From NCBI RefSeq assembly GCF_017539065.1, contig NZ_JAFYHP010000012.1:1-64000 (forward strand): a stretch of 64,000 nucleotides of DNA, written 5' to 3'. Below the pieces are notes generated by a model that did not search any database, was not told where the DNA came from, and was given only the letters and a program-made list of their open reading frames with translations. The DNA is from Methanobrevibacter sp. (lineage in GTDB: Archaea; Methanobacteriota; Methanobacteria; Methanobacteriales; Methanobacteriaceae). The position numbers and the translations under genes were made by a program. This document shows, in pieces, positions 1-10,200 of this stretch; positions within the stretch are counted from its first letter, which is position 1; each line of letters starts with the position of its first letter.

Positions 1-160
1 GGAGTATTTGTTTTTTGGTTATGCATAATAAAAACTTTTACTCCACCTATTTATTAAATTTAACTATTTTTAAGCAAAATTAAAAATTACAAACTAATTT
101 TCATTAAAAAATTTCAAATCAACAAAGTTTTTGAAAGAGTCTAGAATTGCCTTTTCCTAA

Positions 161-210
161 TTTATATATAATATTAAAATCAAAAATTTAATCACTAATA
201 TATGGTGATT
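161..210 (+). promoter_or_regulatory. thrS promoter and ribosome site within an inverted repeat
   Basis: A TATA-like TTTATATATA lies at 161-170. A GGTGATT ribosome-binding sequence at 204-210 ends just before the thrS start at 213. The arms TTTAATCAC (187-195) and GTGATTAAA (205-213) form a 9-bp inverted repeat with a 9-base loop, so the ribosome site lies in a possible hairpin. Initiation about 25 bases after the TATA box would fall near 190, inside the left arm. Whether the hairpin is fully transcribed is therefore uncertain, and it may instead be an operator. Confidence 0.5.
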
Positions 211-212
211 AA

Positions 213-2036
213 ATGAGAATACTTCTTATTCATTCTGATTATTTAAATTATAATGTGAAAAAAGAGACACCTGTAGCTGAAGAAATCGAAGATGCCAAAA
301 AACAAGGCTCCTTTGATGATTCTTTAGTAGTGTTTACAGCTGTTGAAAAAGATGACGAAAATAATCCAGAAGGTATTGTTAAAAATTTAGTTAAAGAAGT
401 TTTAAAAACTAATGATCAAGTTCAAGCTGAAAATATCGTGTTATATCCATATGCTCACTTATCTTCATCATTAAGCTCTCCAAAAGTTGCCGTTCAAATC
501 TTAAAAGATGCGGAACAGGCGCTTTTAGCTGAAAACTTAACTGTAAAAAGAGTACCTTTCGGATGGTATAAGGCATTTGAAATTTCCTGTAAGGGGCATC
601 CGTTAAGCGAACTTTCAAGAACAATCACTGCCGATGAAGAGGAAACCAAAGTAGAGAGAAAACCTTCCAAATGGCAAATTCTTGAAGGGGACAAAATCAC
701 ACAGATTGAAGATTTCAATTTCGAAAATCATGCTTTCAAACAACTCGTCGATTATGAACTCGGCCGCGGAGCATCCGATGAAGGCGAACCTCCACATGTC
801 AAATTGATGAGGGAAAAGGAAATCTGTGATTATGAACCCGCATCCGATGTCGGAAACCTCAGATGGTATCCTAAAGGTAAGCTAATCAGAGACTTGCTTG
901 CCGATTATGTTTATGACTTGACTGTAGAACGTGGTGCAATGCCCGTTGAAACTCCAATCTTTTATGATTTGGATAATCAGGCTATTTATGAACATGCATA
1001 CAAATTCGGTGAAAGACAATACAGAACCGACACCAAAAAGAAATTAATGCTTAGATTTGCGGCCTGTTTCGGTGCGTTCAGATTAATGTCTGATTCATAT
1101 TTGACCTGGAGAAATTTCCCTGCAAAAATTTTCGAATTAACCAGATACAGTTTCCGTTATGAGAAAAAAGGAGAAGTTGTCGGTCTTAAAAGATTGAGAG
1201 CATTCACCATGCCTGATTGCCACTCATTCTGTTGTGACGTACCGTCATCTTTAGAGGAATTTTCCGCTCAAACAGACATGTGTATGCAAACAGGTGTTGA
1301 TTTGAATTTGGATTTCGAAGTAATTTTCAGAGCAACCCAAGACTTCTTTGATGAAAATGAAGAATGGATGTATGAAATAGCCGATAAATTCAAAAAACCT
1401 ATTCTTTTAGAGATTTTACCTGAAAGACACCACTACTGGGTATGTAAAATCGATTTGGCAAACATTGACGCATTAGGTCGTCCGATTGAAAACCCAACCG
1501 TTCAAATCGATGTGGAAAGTGGTGAAAGATTCGACATTACCTATTTGGGCGAAGACGGCAAACAGCATAATCCAACAATCCTTCACACTTCCCCAACCGG
1601 AAGTATCGAAAGGGTATTATGTGCAATGCTTGAAAAAACCGCATTGGAAATTGATGAGAGAGCTCCAATGTTGCCGACATGGTTAAGCCCGATTCAAGCA
1701 AGAATATTGACTGTCGGCGAATCTCACAAAGAATTTGCTGAAGAGCTATATGCTAAAATCAATGCTTCAAATATCCGTGTGGACATTGACGACAGGGATG
1801 AAAGCGTCGGCAAGAAAATCAGAAATGCATCCCAGGAATGGATTCCATACATCTTTGTTGTAGGAGATAAGGAAGCGGAATCAGGCAAATTCCAAGTTAC
1901 CGTACGTGAAACCGGCGAAAAAGTCGAAATGACAGTCGATGACTTAATTAATGAAATTAATGAAAAAACTGCTGGAAAACCTTTCAGAAGATTACCTTTA
2001 CCAAAAGATATCTCAAGAAGGATTAACTTCCAATAG
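213..2036 (+). CDS. thrS: Threonyl-tRNA synthetase, archaeal type
   Basis: Charges tRNA-Thr with threonine in the cytoplasm. The 607-residue protein has the archaeal layout: an N-terminal domain of about 140 residues (the D-aminoacyl-tRNA deacylase-like editing domain of archaeal ThrRS), a class II catalytic core, and a C-terminal anticodon-binding domain from about residue 490. The class II motif 2 region ([10 protein letters not shown]) lies near residue 312, motif 3 (GSIERVL) near 462, and the candidate zinc ligands Cys near 284 and the CHS histidine near 335 fit the family. The ATG is preceded by GGTGATT. It stands alone behind its own promoter, and the next gene follows after 43 bases. 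The length is normal for archaeal ThrRS and nothing looks broken. Confidence 0.97.
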   Translation: MRILLIHSDYLNYNVKKETPVAEEIEDAKKQGSFDDSLVVFTAVEKDDENNPEGIVKNLVKEVLKTNDQVQAENIVLYPYAHLSSSLSSPKVAVQILKDAEQALLAENLTVKRVPFGWYKAFEISCKGHPLSELSRTITADEEETKVERKPSKWQILEGDKITQIEDFNFENHAFKQLVDYELGRGASDEGEPPHVKLMREKEICDYEPASDVGNLRWYPKGKLIRDLLADYVYDLTVERGAMPVETPIFYDLDNQAIYEHAYKFGERQYRTDTKKKLMLRFAACFGAFRLMSDSYLTWRNFPAKIFELTRYSFRYEKKGEVVGLKRLRAFTMPDCHSFCCDVPSSLEEFSAQTDMCMQTGVDLNLDFEVIFRATQDFFDENEEWMYEIADKFKKPILLEILPERHHYWVCKIDLANIDALGRPIENPTVQIDVESGERFDITYLGEDGKQHNPTILHTSPTGSIERVLCAMLEKTALEIDERAPMLPTWLSPIQARILTVGESHKEFAEELYAKINASNIRVDIDDRDESVGKKIRNASQEWIPYIFVVGDKEAESGKFQVTVRETGEKVEMTVDDLINEINEKTAGKPFRRLPLPKDISRRINFQ

Positions 2037-2079
2037 TTTATTACAAATAAAAATTATATTATAATATGGAGGAAATTTA

Positions 2080-3330
2080 ATGGACCCAATGTACAAAATA
2101 GGAGAAGCTCTTATTGGAGACGGCCCGGAATTAGCACATATTGACTTATTAATTGGTGATAAACAAGGACCTGTTGGTCAGGCTTTTGCAAACGGTTTAT
2201 CCAATTTATCTGTAGGCCACACTCCACTAACAAGTGTAATCAGACCAAACTTAATGACCAAGCCAGCTACTTTAATCATTCCTAAAGTAACTGTTGGAGA
2301 TTTAGATGATGCAAGTAAAATATTCGGACCTGCACAGACAGCTGTTGCAAGAGCAGTAGCTGATGCAGTGGAAGATGGATACATTCCAAAAGACATTGTA
2401 GAAGATATCGTGATTAACGTAAGCGTATTTATAGATCCTTCTGCTCAAGATTTCAGAAAAATCTACCAATACAACTACGGAGCAACAAAATTAGCAATCA
2501 GAAGAGCAATGGAAGGATACCCATCAATCGAAAAGGTACTTGCAGAAAAAGACCGTGGAACTCACCCAATTATGGGATTCAAAGTCAAAAAACTTTGGTC
2601 ACCACCTTACTTGCAAGTTGCACTTGACCTTGACAACGAAGCTGCAATGGAAAGAATCATCAATGACTTGCCGGATAATGACAGAATCTTGCTTGAAGCA
2701 GGTACTCCACTTGTTAAGAAATTCGGTGTTGGAATTATCGGTAAAATTAGAGCTCTACGTCCAGATGCATTCATTATCGCAGACTTAAAGACCTTGGATG
2801 TTGGTCGTGTAGAAGTTAAAATGGCAGCTGACGAAACTGCTGATGCTGTAGCAATTTCCGGTCTCGGTACTGTCGAATCCATTGCTAAAGCAATTCACGA
2901 AACCCAAAAACAAGGTATTTACTCTATCCTTGATATGATGAACGTAGCGGAATTCGAGAAAAAATTAGAAAAATTGCCTGAAGACTTGAAACCGGACATT
3001 GTTTTATTACACAGAAATGTTGACATGGAAACCTACAGGGCAGAGCACGGTGAAGACACCAGTGACATGACTGAATGGGGTAACATTAAAGATATTAAAG
3101 CAGCACTCGGTGATAAAGGTTTAATCGCTGTTGCTGGAGGAATCAAACCTAATAATGTTGCAGAAGCTATAGATAAAGGTGCAAACATCATTATCGCAGG
3201 CAGATACATCATTGGTTCAAGAGATGTAAGAAGAGCTGCACAAGACTTCTTAGAACATTTCGAACCTGATCCAGACAACATGAGACTTGCTATGGATGAA
3301 GACGAAAATATTGAAGTAAAAGACGACTAA
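2080..3330 (+). CDS. fae-hps: Bifunctional formaldehyde-activating enzyme / 3-hexulose-6-phosphate synthase
   Basis: Fusion of a formaldehyde-activating enzyme (Fae, about residues 1-165) and 3-hexulose-6-phosphate synthase (Hps, about 175-390). In methanogens the Hps half is thought to run toward ribulose 5-phosphate, making pentose without the oxidative pentose phosphate route. Fae then condenses the released formaldehyde with tetrahydromethanopterin. The Fae half shows the AHIDLLIGD segment with the family's catalytic histidine (His21 here). The Hps half shows the DLKTLD motif near residue 234, typical of the OMP-decarboxylase-like barrel. GGAGG lies before the ATG. A strong hairpin terminator directly follows the stop. 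Confidence 0.96.
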   Translation: MDPMYKIGEALIGDGPELAHIDLLIGDKQGPVGQAFANGLSNLSVGHTPLTSVIRPNLMTKPATLIIPKVTVGDLDDASKIFGPAQTAVARAVADAVEDGYIPKDIVEDIVINVSVFIDPSAQDFRKIYQYNYGATKLAIRRAMEGYPSIEKVLAEKDRGTHPIMGFKVKKLWSPPYLQVALDLDNEAAMERIINDLPDNDRILLEAGTPLVKKFGVGIIGKIRALRPDAFIIADLKTLDVGRVEVKMAADETADAVAISGLGTVESIAKAIHETQKQGIYSILDMMNVAEFEKKLEKLPEDLKPDIVLLHRNVDMETYRAEHGEDTSDMTEWGNIKDIKAALGDKGLIAVAGGIKPNNVAEAIDKGANIIIAGRYIIGSRDVRRAAQDFLEHFEPDPDNMRLAMDEDENIEVKDD

Positions 3331-3370
3331 GTAAATTAGAATTATTCTAATTTACCTCTATTTTTTTTTA
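3331..3370 (+). terminator. Hairpin terminator after fae-hps
   Basis: Perfect 11-bp arms GTAAATTAGAA (3331-3341) and TTCTAATTTAC (3345-3355) with a 3-base loop are followed by a long T tract (3361-3370). Confidence 0.8.
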
Positions 3371-3383
3371 AAGGTGTATTTTT

Positions 3384-3665
3384 ATGGGATTTTGTAATTC
3401 ATGTGGCCAACCTATTGTAAAAGAAGATTACGGAACAAATAAAGATGGAAGTTTAAATCCTGAATTTTGTAAGGATTGCTATCAAAATGGCGAGTACACT
3501 GAACCTGACATAACACTGGAAGAGATGATTGTCAGGAAAACAAAAGAGATGATGGAAAAGAATCCTAGGCTTGCTGAAACCCATGCAACAGGAATCACAA
3601 CAATGTTCATTCCGGGACTAAAAAGATGGAATCCGGAGTTTCAGGATGATTATGAAACTCTCTAA
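3384..3665 (+). CDS. Small zinc-ribbon protein
   Basis: A 93-residue cytoplasmic protein with an N-terminal four-cysteine zinc site: Cys4 and Cys7 (CNSCG) with Cys29 and Cys32 (CKDC). This matches the 'putative zinc ribbon' family of short proteins found in many anaerobes. The rest is helical and charged, with repeated Met/Lys/Glu and a conserved-looking FIPGLKRW segment near the end. The specific function is unknown, and nucleic-acid or protein binding are only general possibilities. AAGGTG precedes the ATG. Its stop overlaps the convergent coiled-coil gene by four bases. Confidence 0.8.
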   Translation: MGFCNSCGQPIVKEDYGTNKDGSLNPEFCKDCYQNGEYTEPDITLEEMIVRKTKEMMEKNPRLAETHATGITTMFIPGLKRWNPEFQDDYETL

Positions 3666-4513
3666 CTCCTGTTCAACATAAACTCTTTAACTCTACTTGC
3701 TATAAACTCATCACGGGAATGGTTGGTTTTAAGGTTATATAATTCTTCTTGCAAATTGTTGAATTGATCAACCAAATCATTATATTCTAAACGCAATGAA
3801 TCGTAATCTTTTTCTAAATTTTCATTAGCTTCAAAAATTTCTGCATAACTGGTTTTTGTGTTGAGGTTTTCTTGTTTTAAGTGGTCATATTTACTTGAAA
3901 CGTTTTCATAACTTTCTTTTAGGGAATAATGTTCTTCTTTTATTATTGAACATTTATTTTTAAGGTTTTTGTTTTCTTCTTTTATGCTTGAATATTTTGT
4001 TTTTAAGTTTTCATTTTCAGTTTTGATGTTGACAAACTTGGTTTTGAGGTTTTCATTTTCCATAATTAATTTTGAATGTTTGTCTTTTATGGATTCATTT
4101 TCTTTTTTCAAGCTATCCATATTGTCTTGATGTAAAGAATCGTATTTCTTTTCCATTTCATCTAAAGCAACGTTTTGTTTCTCAATTTTTGATTTAAGTT
4201 CTTTAATGATTTGCTCGTATTCTGAAGCAGAAGCATAATTATTTTCAGCTAATAGTTTTTCCAATTTTTTCACTTCCTCCACATATAAATAATTAGCAAC
4301 TTTTAATGAATCATTCTCTTCTTCTCTATTAATGAATTCGTTAATTTCTGAATTTGGGATAATTAAAACTTTTTCTTTGTTCTCATAGATGTCTTCGTTT
4401 TTAGATACTGTAATTTGGATTTGTTCTGTGGTGTATTTTTTTGTTTCACCATTTTTCAGTGTTCTATTGTATTCTCTAGAATATTTTCTTACAATGCCTT
4501 TTCCGAATATCAT
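3662..4513 (-). CDS. Coiled-coil protein of unknown function
   Basis: A 283-residue protein with no recognised enzyme domain. The first 80 residues form a compact mixed region (GKGIVRKYSREYNR at the start). From about residue 85 to 270 the sequence is almost entirely heptad-like, rich in Lys, Glu, Asn, Leu and Ser, with repeated ENENLKTK-like units, which indicates a long coiled coil. There is no signal peptide or membrane segment. It is transcribed opposite to the zinc-ribbon gene and its stop overlaps that gene. It could be a structural or scaffolding protein; nothing here defines a partner. Confidence 0.75.
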   Translation of the reverse strand: MIFGKGIVRKYSREYNRTLKNGETKKYTTEQIQITVSKNEDIYENKEKVLIIPNSEINEFINREEENDSLKVANYLYVEEVKKLEKLLAENNYASASEYEQIIKELKSKIEKQNVALDEMEKKYDSLHQDNMDSLKKENESIKDKHSKLIMENENLKTKFVNIKTENENLKTKYSSIKEENKNLKNKCSIIKEEHYSLKESYENVSSKYDHLKQENLNTKTSYAEIFEANENLEKDYDSLRLEYNDLVDQFNNLQEELYNLKTNHSRDEFIASRVKEFMLNRS

Positions 4514-4577
4514 ATGTACTCCCTACATTAGATATTATATTTATTTTTTTGGTTTAATAAATATTTGCTAGATTGAA

Positions 4578-4583
4578 TAATAC
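4578..4583 (+). promoter_or_regulatory. TAATAC half-site upstream of the first DUF3344 gene
   Basis: AATAATACTTTTT occurs at 4576-4588. It matches one arm of the AGTATTACT palindromes found upstream of the second DUF3344 gene and of the CobN-like gene. A single half-site in AT-rich DNA is weak evidence alone. Confidence 0.25.
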
Positions 4584-4672
4584 TTTTTCATATTTTATGA
4601 TGAATTTTGTAATAATCACATATTTAAATGTATGATTCAAATAGAATATTAGATAACATGAAGGTGGGGCTT

Positions 4673-7060
4673 ATGAAAAAACATTTCATTTTTTTATTTA
4701 TCTTAACAGTTATATTGGCATGCTCATGCTGCTGCATATATGCCGGGGATGCCCAGGATGCTTTAAATGTCACTGATGAGGATTATGTTTCCGATTATAT
4801 GAATAACCGGACGACTGATTTCGGCATCGCATCTGGAGGTGTTGATGTGGTCGATTCCAATCCATGGGATGCGCAAAAGATAAGGTATGAAGAAAACGTC
4901 ACAATAAATGGTGTTCAAAAAACGGTTAAGCGTGAAGGATACTATGGGTATCTCTCATATGACGTTCCCAAAAATGTAACGATAAAGTCATCCATCTTAT
5001 ATGCTAATGTATATTCAGGCAGCGCACAGCCAAGCTATGCCCTGGGGGCGAAGTTTACAATCAATGGAGAATCTTTTGCTAATGAAACATTATTCATCGA
5101 CCAGGGATCCATTGACGGTGAAATTTATGAGCTTAATGATTATATAACTAAAGTATATTCGGATTATGAAATGAGATATGACATTACCGATAAGATTCAA
5201 AGTTTAACCGGCACAACAGTAAATTTCACAATTCTTTCTCACGATTTGAAGGCTGAAATGGAAAAGAATTTTGACGGAAGAATAAAATGGCTGGCACTGG
5301 TTACAGTTTATGATGACGGGGATGATGATGAAATATATTACTGGATTCGTCACGGTCAGACATGGATGGACACGCCACTCTATATTGATTATGAAACAAA
5401 ATCCTTAGGAAAAACGGATTATTTTAACATTGATTCAGTTATACTTTCAAGCGGAACAGTTCAGATAGATGTTAATGGGGTTTCATGCAATTCGCTTGAT
5501 AGGGCTGATGTTAACACAGTAAGCGGAGGATATTATCAGCGCCATATTTGTAATGCAACAAACCTTTACAATGCTTCAAGTGACACTCTTATCAAATACG
5601 GTCCGGGGGCTGGATGGGCAGGCACTCCATCTTTAAAGCTGGTTTTGACCGTTATCAAATCAACTCCTAGAAAGGAAAACATTTCATTAAACATTTCAGA
5701 TGTCAGCACTGCCGGCGGATTTACATTAAATGATGATGTAACAACTATTAATGCCCACTTCACTGCAGATAAGCCGGGCAAATATTTAACCAGACTGTAT
5801 GTCGACGGCATTAAAGATGATGAGATATTCCTTGACATTCCGCAAGAGGGATGTGATTTCGAATTGTTTGACATGAATACCTACAGAAAGGAATATAATA
5901 TTTTAAACGGTCCAAAATATGTGAATTATACAATATCAGTATATGACTGCGGTGTTGTTGCCGATTCATATACATTTTCATCACCGGTCAAATATTCTCC
6001 ATTAAAAGTTAAGTTAATTTCATCCGATATCCATATAAAATACCCGAATAACGTAACCTACACTGCAAAATTAACAGACATGGCGGGCAATGGCCTGGCG
6101 AATGTTTCTTTAAATGTCACAATTGATGGGAAAACATATTATCTAAACACTGATGAAAACGGTACTGTACGGGTGAACGTTAATCTGCCTGTTGGAGTTT
6201 ATGATGTCCGATGCGATGTTTCAAACCCGGAAATTTTCAACTGTTCTTCCTGTATAAATAATGCAGTTGTGTTTAAAAATGTCAGGCTGACCGCATCCGA
6301 TATTAGTGTGGGCTGCGGTGAAAATGCTGTTTTTAAAATCAATGTTTTGGATGATGAAAACAATCCTTTAGGTAATGTGTCTTTAGATGTCACTGTTGAT
6401 GGTAAGGCCTATCACATTATAAGTGATGAAAATGGTGTTTCAGCGTTAATTCTCACTCTTCCTGCAGGTAGTTTTTTAATAACCTCCTGCGTTAATGATT
6501 CAGTGATTTATAATTCTTCTGTGATTTCAAATAAGATTAATGTCATATCCAAGGCTAAAATGACAGGATCTGACATTGTGATGTATTTTGGAGCAGGAAG
6601 CTATTATAAGGTTCGTGTTCTTGCAGATGACGGTAAACCCCTCAAAGGTGCGGTAGTTTCAATTAAAATTTCAGGAAAAACAGTTAAAGCCACCACTGAT
6701 GGTAACGGTTATGCATCATATAAGATTACACTAAAGGCAAATACCTATTATGTTACAGCCACTTATAAAAATCTTAAAGTTTCAAATAAAATAGTTGTAA
6801 AGCCGGTTTTGACTGCTAAAAACATTTCCAAAAAGAAAGCTAAAAAAATCAAGTTCACTGCAAAGCTTGTAAACGCCCAAGGCAAAGCTCTTAAAAATAA
6901 GAAAATCACTTTCAAATTTAAAGGAAAAACCTATAAGGCAAAAACCAATAAAAAGGGAATAGCCACTTTAACCTTGAAGAATCTGAAAGTGGGCAAATAT
7001 TCTATAACTACATCATATGGAAAATCTTCTATTAAAAATACTATCACAATTAAAAAATAG
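4673..7060 (+). CDS. Secreted DUF3344 / Ig-like repeat surface protein
   Basis: About 795 residues. I use the third in-frame ATG: it follows AAGGTGGGG, and the protein then begins with a normal signal peptide (MKKHFIFLFILTVI). Residues about 25-335 resemble the uncharacterised archaeal domain DUF3344, with the typical SGGVDV, NVYSGSAQP, DGRIKWLALV and YDDGDDDEIYYWI segments. Four Ig-like beta modules of 85-100 residues follow. The last is very lysine-rich (KKKAKKIKF, TNKKG) and could bind the acidic cell wall. No C-terminal membrane anchor is seen. It heads a block of three related genes before the CobN-like gene. A role as a surface binding protein for that system is inferred from position; a plain adhesin is the alternative. 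Confidence 0.85.
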   Translation: MKKHFIFLFILTVILACSCCCIYAGDAQDALNVTDEDYVSDYMNNRTTDFGIASGGVDVVDSNPWDAQKIRYEENVTINGVQKTVKREGYYGYLSYDVPKNVTIKSSILYANVYSGSAQPSYALGAKFTINGESFANETLFIDQGSIDGEIYELNDYITKVYSDYEMRYDITDKIQSLTGTTVNFTILSHDLKAEMEKNFDGRIKWLALVTVYDDGDDDEIYYWIRHGQTWMDTPLYIDYETKSLGKTDYFNIDSVILSSGTVQIDVNGVSCNSLDRADVNTVSGGYYQRHICNATNLYNASSDTLIKYGPGAGWAGTPSLKLVLTVIKSTPRKENISLNISDVSTAGGFTLNDDVTTINAHFTADKPGKYLTRLYVDGIKDDEIFLDIPQEGCDFELFDMNTYRKEYNILNGPKYVNYTISVYDCGVVADSYTFSSPVKYSPLKVKLISSDIHIKYPNNVTYTAKLTDMAGNGLANVSLNVTIDGKTYYLNTDENGTVRVNVNLPVGVYDVRCDVSNPEIFNCSSCINNAVVFKNVRLTASDISVGCGENAVFKINVLDDENNPLGNVSLDVTVDGKAYHIISDENGVSALILTLPAGSFLITSCVNDSVIYNSSVISNKINVISKAKMTGSDIVMYFGAGSYYKVRVLADDGKPLKGAVVSIKISGKTVKATTDGNGYASYKITLKANTYYVTATYKNLKVSNKIVVKPVLTAKNISKKKAKKIKFTAKLVNAQGKALKNKKITFKFKGKTYKAKTNKKGIATLTLKNLKVGKYSITTSYGKSSIKNTITIKK

Positions 7061-7142
7061 TGATTTTTCATTTTTCCTTCTTTTTTTTAGAATTCATTTT
7101 TAAAGTAAATGTTATATACTCTTAATTATATAATATTATTAA

Positions 7143-7206
7143 TAATACCTTGATTAGTATTACTAATATATTCATTTTTAGCTTTTTTGTAATACTTCTT
7201 GTATTA
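7143..7206 (+). promoter_or_regulatory. Palindromic operator cluster upstream of the second DUF3344 gene
   Basis: ATTAGTATTACTAAT at 7153-7167 is a perfect 15-base palindrome around a central T. TAATAC at 7143-7148 pairs with its GTATTA. A second inverted pair, TAATAC (7190-7195) and GTATTA (7201-7206), has a 5-base spacer. The palindrome overlaps a TATA-like TAATATATT at 7164-7172, which would suit a repressor. The same AGTATTACT core occurs twice upstream of the CobN-like gene. Confidence 0.5.
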
Positions 7207-7238
7207 TTGGTTTTTATAAATTTAAATAAGGAGATAAA

Positions 7239-10200
7239 ATGAAAAGAAAGTATTTAATTTGTTTAATAACTTTAATTTTCATCATTGCTGTTTCTATTAG
7301 TTCGGTTTCAGCAGAAGATAGTGATATTTCAAATGTTACTGCTGTATCTGATGAGATCGATGTTGATACGGATGAATCAGCAGATAGAACTATTAATGAT
7401 GTAAGTAATTTTCAAACTGTAGATAGTGGTAATGTCTCTGGGGGAGTTGATATTGCTGAGGATAATCATTTATTTACAACATATTCTTCATTTACATATG
7501 ATGTTCCATCAAATGCCACTATTAAAAAGGCATATTTGCATGCTAATGTTTATTCAGGCAGTGCTCAGCCAACATATGCTGCGAATGCCGAAATATATAT
7601 GAACGGTAATTTATTTAGAGAAGAAAATTTAGTTTGTACTCAGGGCTCTACTGATGGTACTGTGTATACTATTAATGCAAACATAACAAAAGTCTACTCT
7701 GATTATGATATGAGGTATGATATAACAGACACAATCAGTGGATTAAATGGTACAACATTAACTTTTGAAATTGGGACTTCCCCTATTAGTGGATATAGTT
7801 TTGATGGTAGAATTAAATGGTTTGCATTAGTTGTTGCTTATGATGATGGGGATGACGATATCATTTATTACTGGATTAAATCAGGTCAGGCATGGTTTAA
7901 TCAACCAGCCACTACCACTTTTGAAACATCCTCTATTTCAAATCCGAAAAATGCTAATTTGAGAAATGTTATTCTTTCAAGTTCAAATCCTGCATTTACA
8001 ATAAATGGTTGCAGTACAATTGCGAATAATACTGCTTCTGGAGGTTACTATAAATGTAATGAATGGTATGATATTTCAAACTATATGCCTGGCAGTTCCA
8101 ATACAGTTTTAGGATGGGTTCCTGGTAGTGGTTATTATGGTTTTTCCATGAAAACAGTTTTAGGTGTTTTAACTCTTGAAGAAGAACAAATTCCTGCAAA
8201 ACAATGTAATGATTTATTGGGAAGTTGTGATTTAAGTGAAGTATTGTCTGTCAATTCTGAAGAAATCTTAGCTGATCCTGATGTAAATGTAATAACTTCT
8301 GGTAATGAAAGTTATGATTGGTCTTACAATACTACTGTTAAGGGAGATATAAATATCTTCGTAGCAACTATGCCAAACAATAATTATAATATTAAGGAAA
8401 ACTATAATAATACATCAATAACTATAAAGTTAAATGATGATGAAACAATAACTGAATCTTATCTTTTCTTACCTATTGTTACTCGAAATACAAAATTTGT
8501 TGATAATATATATAATAATACTATTCTATTCAATGGACATAACATCAAAGACAACTTAATGTACGTTTATACTGCTCCTACTCTTGTAAATAGTAATATG
8601 CCGGAAAGTTTAATGATATATAATATTACTGGTTTGATAAAAGCTAATGAAAATAATGAGTTATATATAGAGAATTCTGGCACTGGTATAGCTGCCACAA
8701 ATAGACTTCATGGAGAATATATTATTACTTTATACCAGATACCTGGCGCACCCCAAAAAAATGTTTATTTCGGTAATGGTGCAAATTTTTTAAAACCTAC
8801 CGGAGTTAATAAAGGTGAAAGTGAGGTAAATGTTCCATTGGATAATGTTGTTGATGCTAAATATTATTTATTTGCAAGGGACTCTAGTTGTAATATTATT
8901 AATGTAGAATTTAATAATAATACATTTGATGCATTCCCTGGTATCAGTAATTTTCAAAACACATGTTATTTTGAAACTGATGTAACTGAAATAATTAAAG
9001 AATCAAATAATATAACCCTTATAGCAAAAAAAACTGGTACTAATGAAAATCAGTTTTATAAACTTTTAACTCAATTTATTGTTACAACAACAGGCGAATT
9101 GGATGTGGAAGTTACAAATATTGCAACTGAATATACAAATACTGCTTATGCTGGTACCAATAATGTAATAACTGCCACAGTTGATTCTACTATCCCAATT
9201 GGTTCTAATAATAATTTCACTGTTAAATTATTGGCAGACGGTCAGATAGTTAATGAAAGTGCTGTTGATTTAACCAAGGGAAGTTCAACTATTGTTTTAA
9301 CTGATCCTACAATCAGACCTGTTGATGAATTTACTGTTTATGCTGCTGATGTCACTAACAAAAAAGTTGTTTATACAGTTGAGATTTATGATGGTGATAA
9401 ATTAATATCAACTAAAAATATCACAGTTCCTATCAGATATAATGGTTATTTAAGTAAAGATTATGCTTATCCTACTGGTGATGAACCTTACACTTTAAAC
9501 ACTACCGTTTCCGGCGGTGTTTTAGTCGATATCACTGAAAGTGCATATATTAGTACTGGAATTAATAATAGAACTGATAACTTTACTTTAACTTTACCTG
9601 GAAATTCAACATTTGTCAATGGTCTTTTATATGTTCCATATACTTCTGATTTCACTCCTGCAGGTTATCCTGTATTTACCATGACCTTCAATGGAGCAGA
9701 TATTTCAGACAAAATCGTTGGAAAATACAGGGATAAAACTAATCTAGGTACTAGTGATTATGGTAAAAAATACTATGGTGTTCTTATTTATGATGTGTCC
9801 GGTTTAATTAAAGATGGAAACAACACTCTTGTTTTAATCAAAGCTAATGGAACCAATGTTGCAGTTTATCCTACCATATTAATTGGATTATACAACACTA
9901 CTAACAGTACAGTTCTAAGCGATATTTACATATTAAATGGTGCTGATCAATTATCTAAAAGTAGCTATAATAAAGCCGGCAGATTAGTGAATGTTACAAA
10001 TAAAGTAGATTTAGATGCTGGAAAAATGCAGAATGCTTATTGGTATGTATTTGAATCTGGAGGAACTTCCGGAAGAGGGGACTTAATATTCAATGATAAA
10101 CTTTACAGCAATGTTTGGAACGGTACAGACTACAATCTTGTTCAATATTATGTTGCAGATGTATCCGATTTAATAAAAGATTCCAATATTGTTAGTTTTG

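Noticed and set aside
1-160. An additional small gene or T-box-like leader before thrS
   Set aside because: No reading frame with a ribosome site and no conserved leader motif is visible; it is AT-rich upstream DNA.
3384-4513. Frameshift or gene fusion between the zinc-ribbon and coiled-coil genes
   Set aside because: The genes converge and overlap by four bases only; each has its own start and a complete frame.
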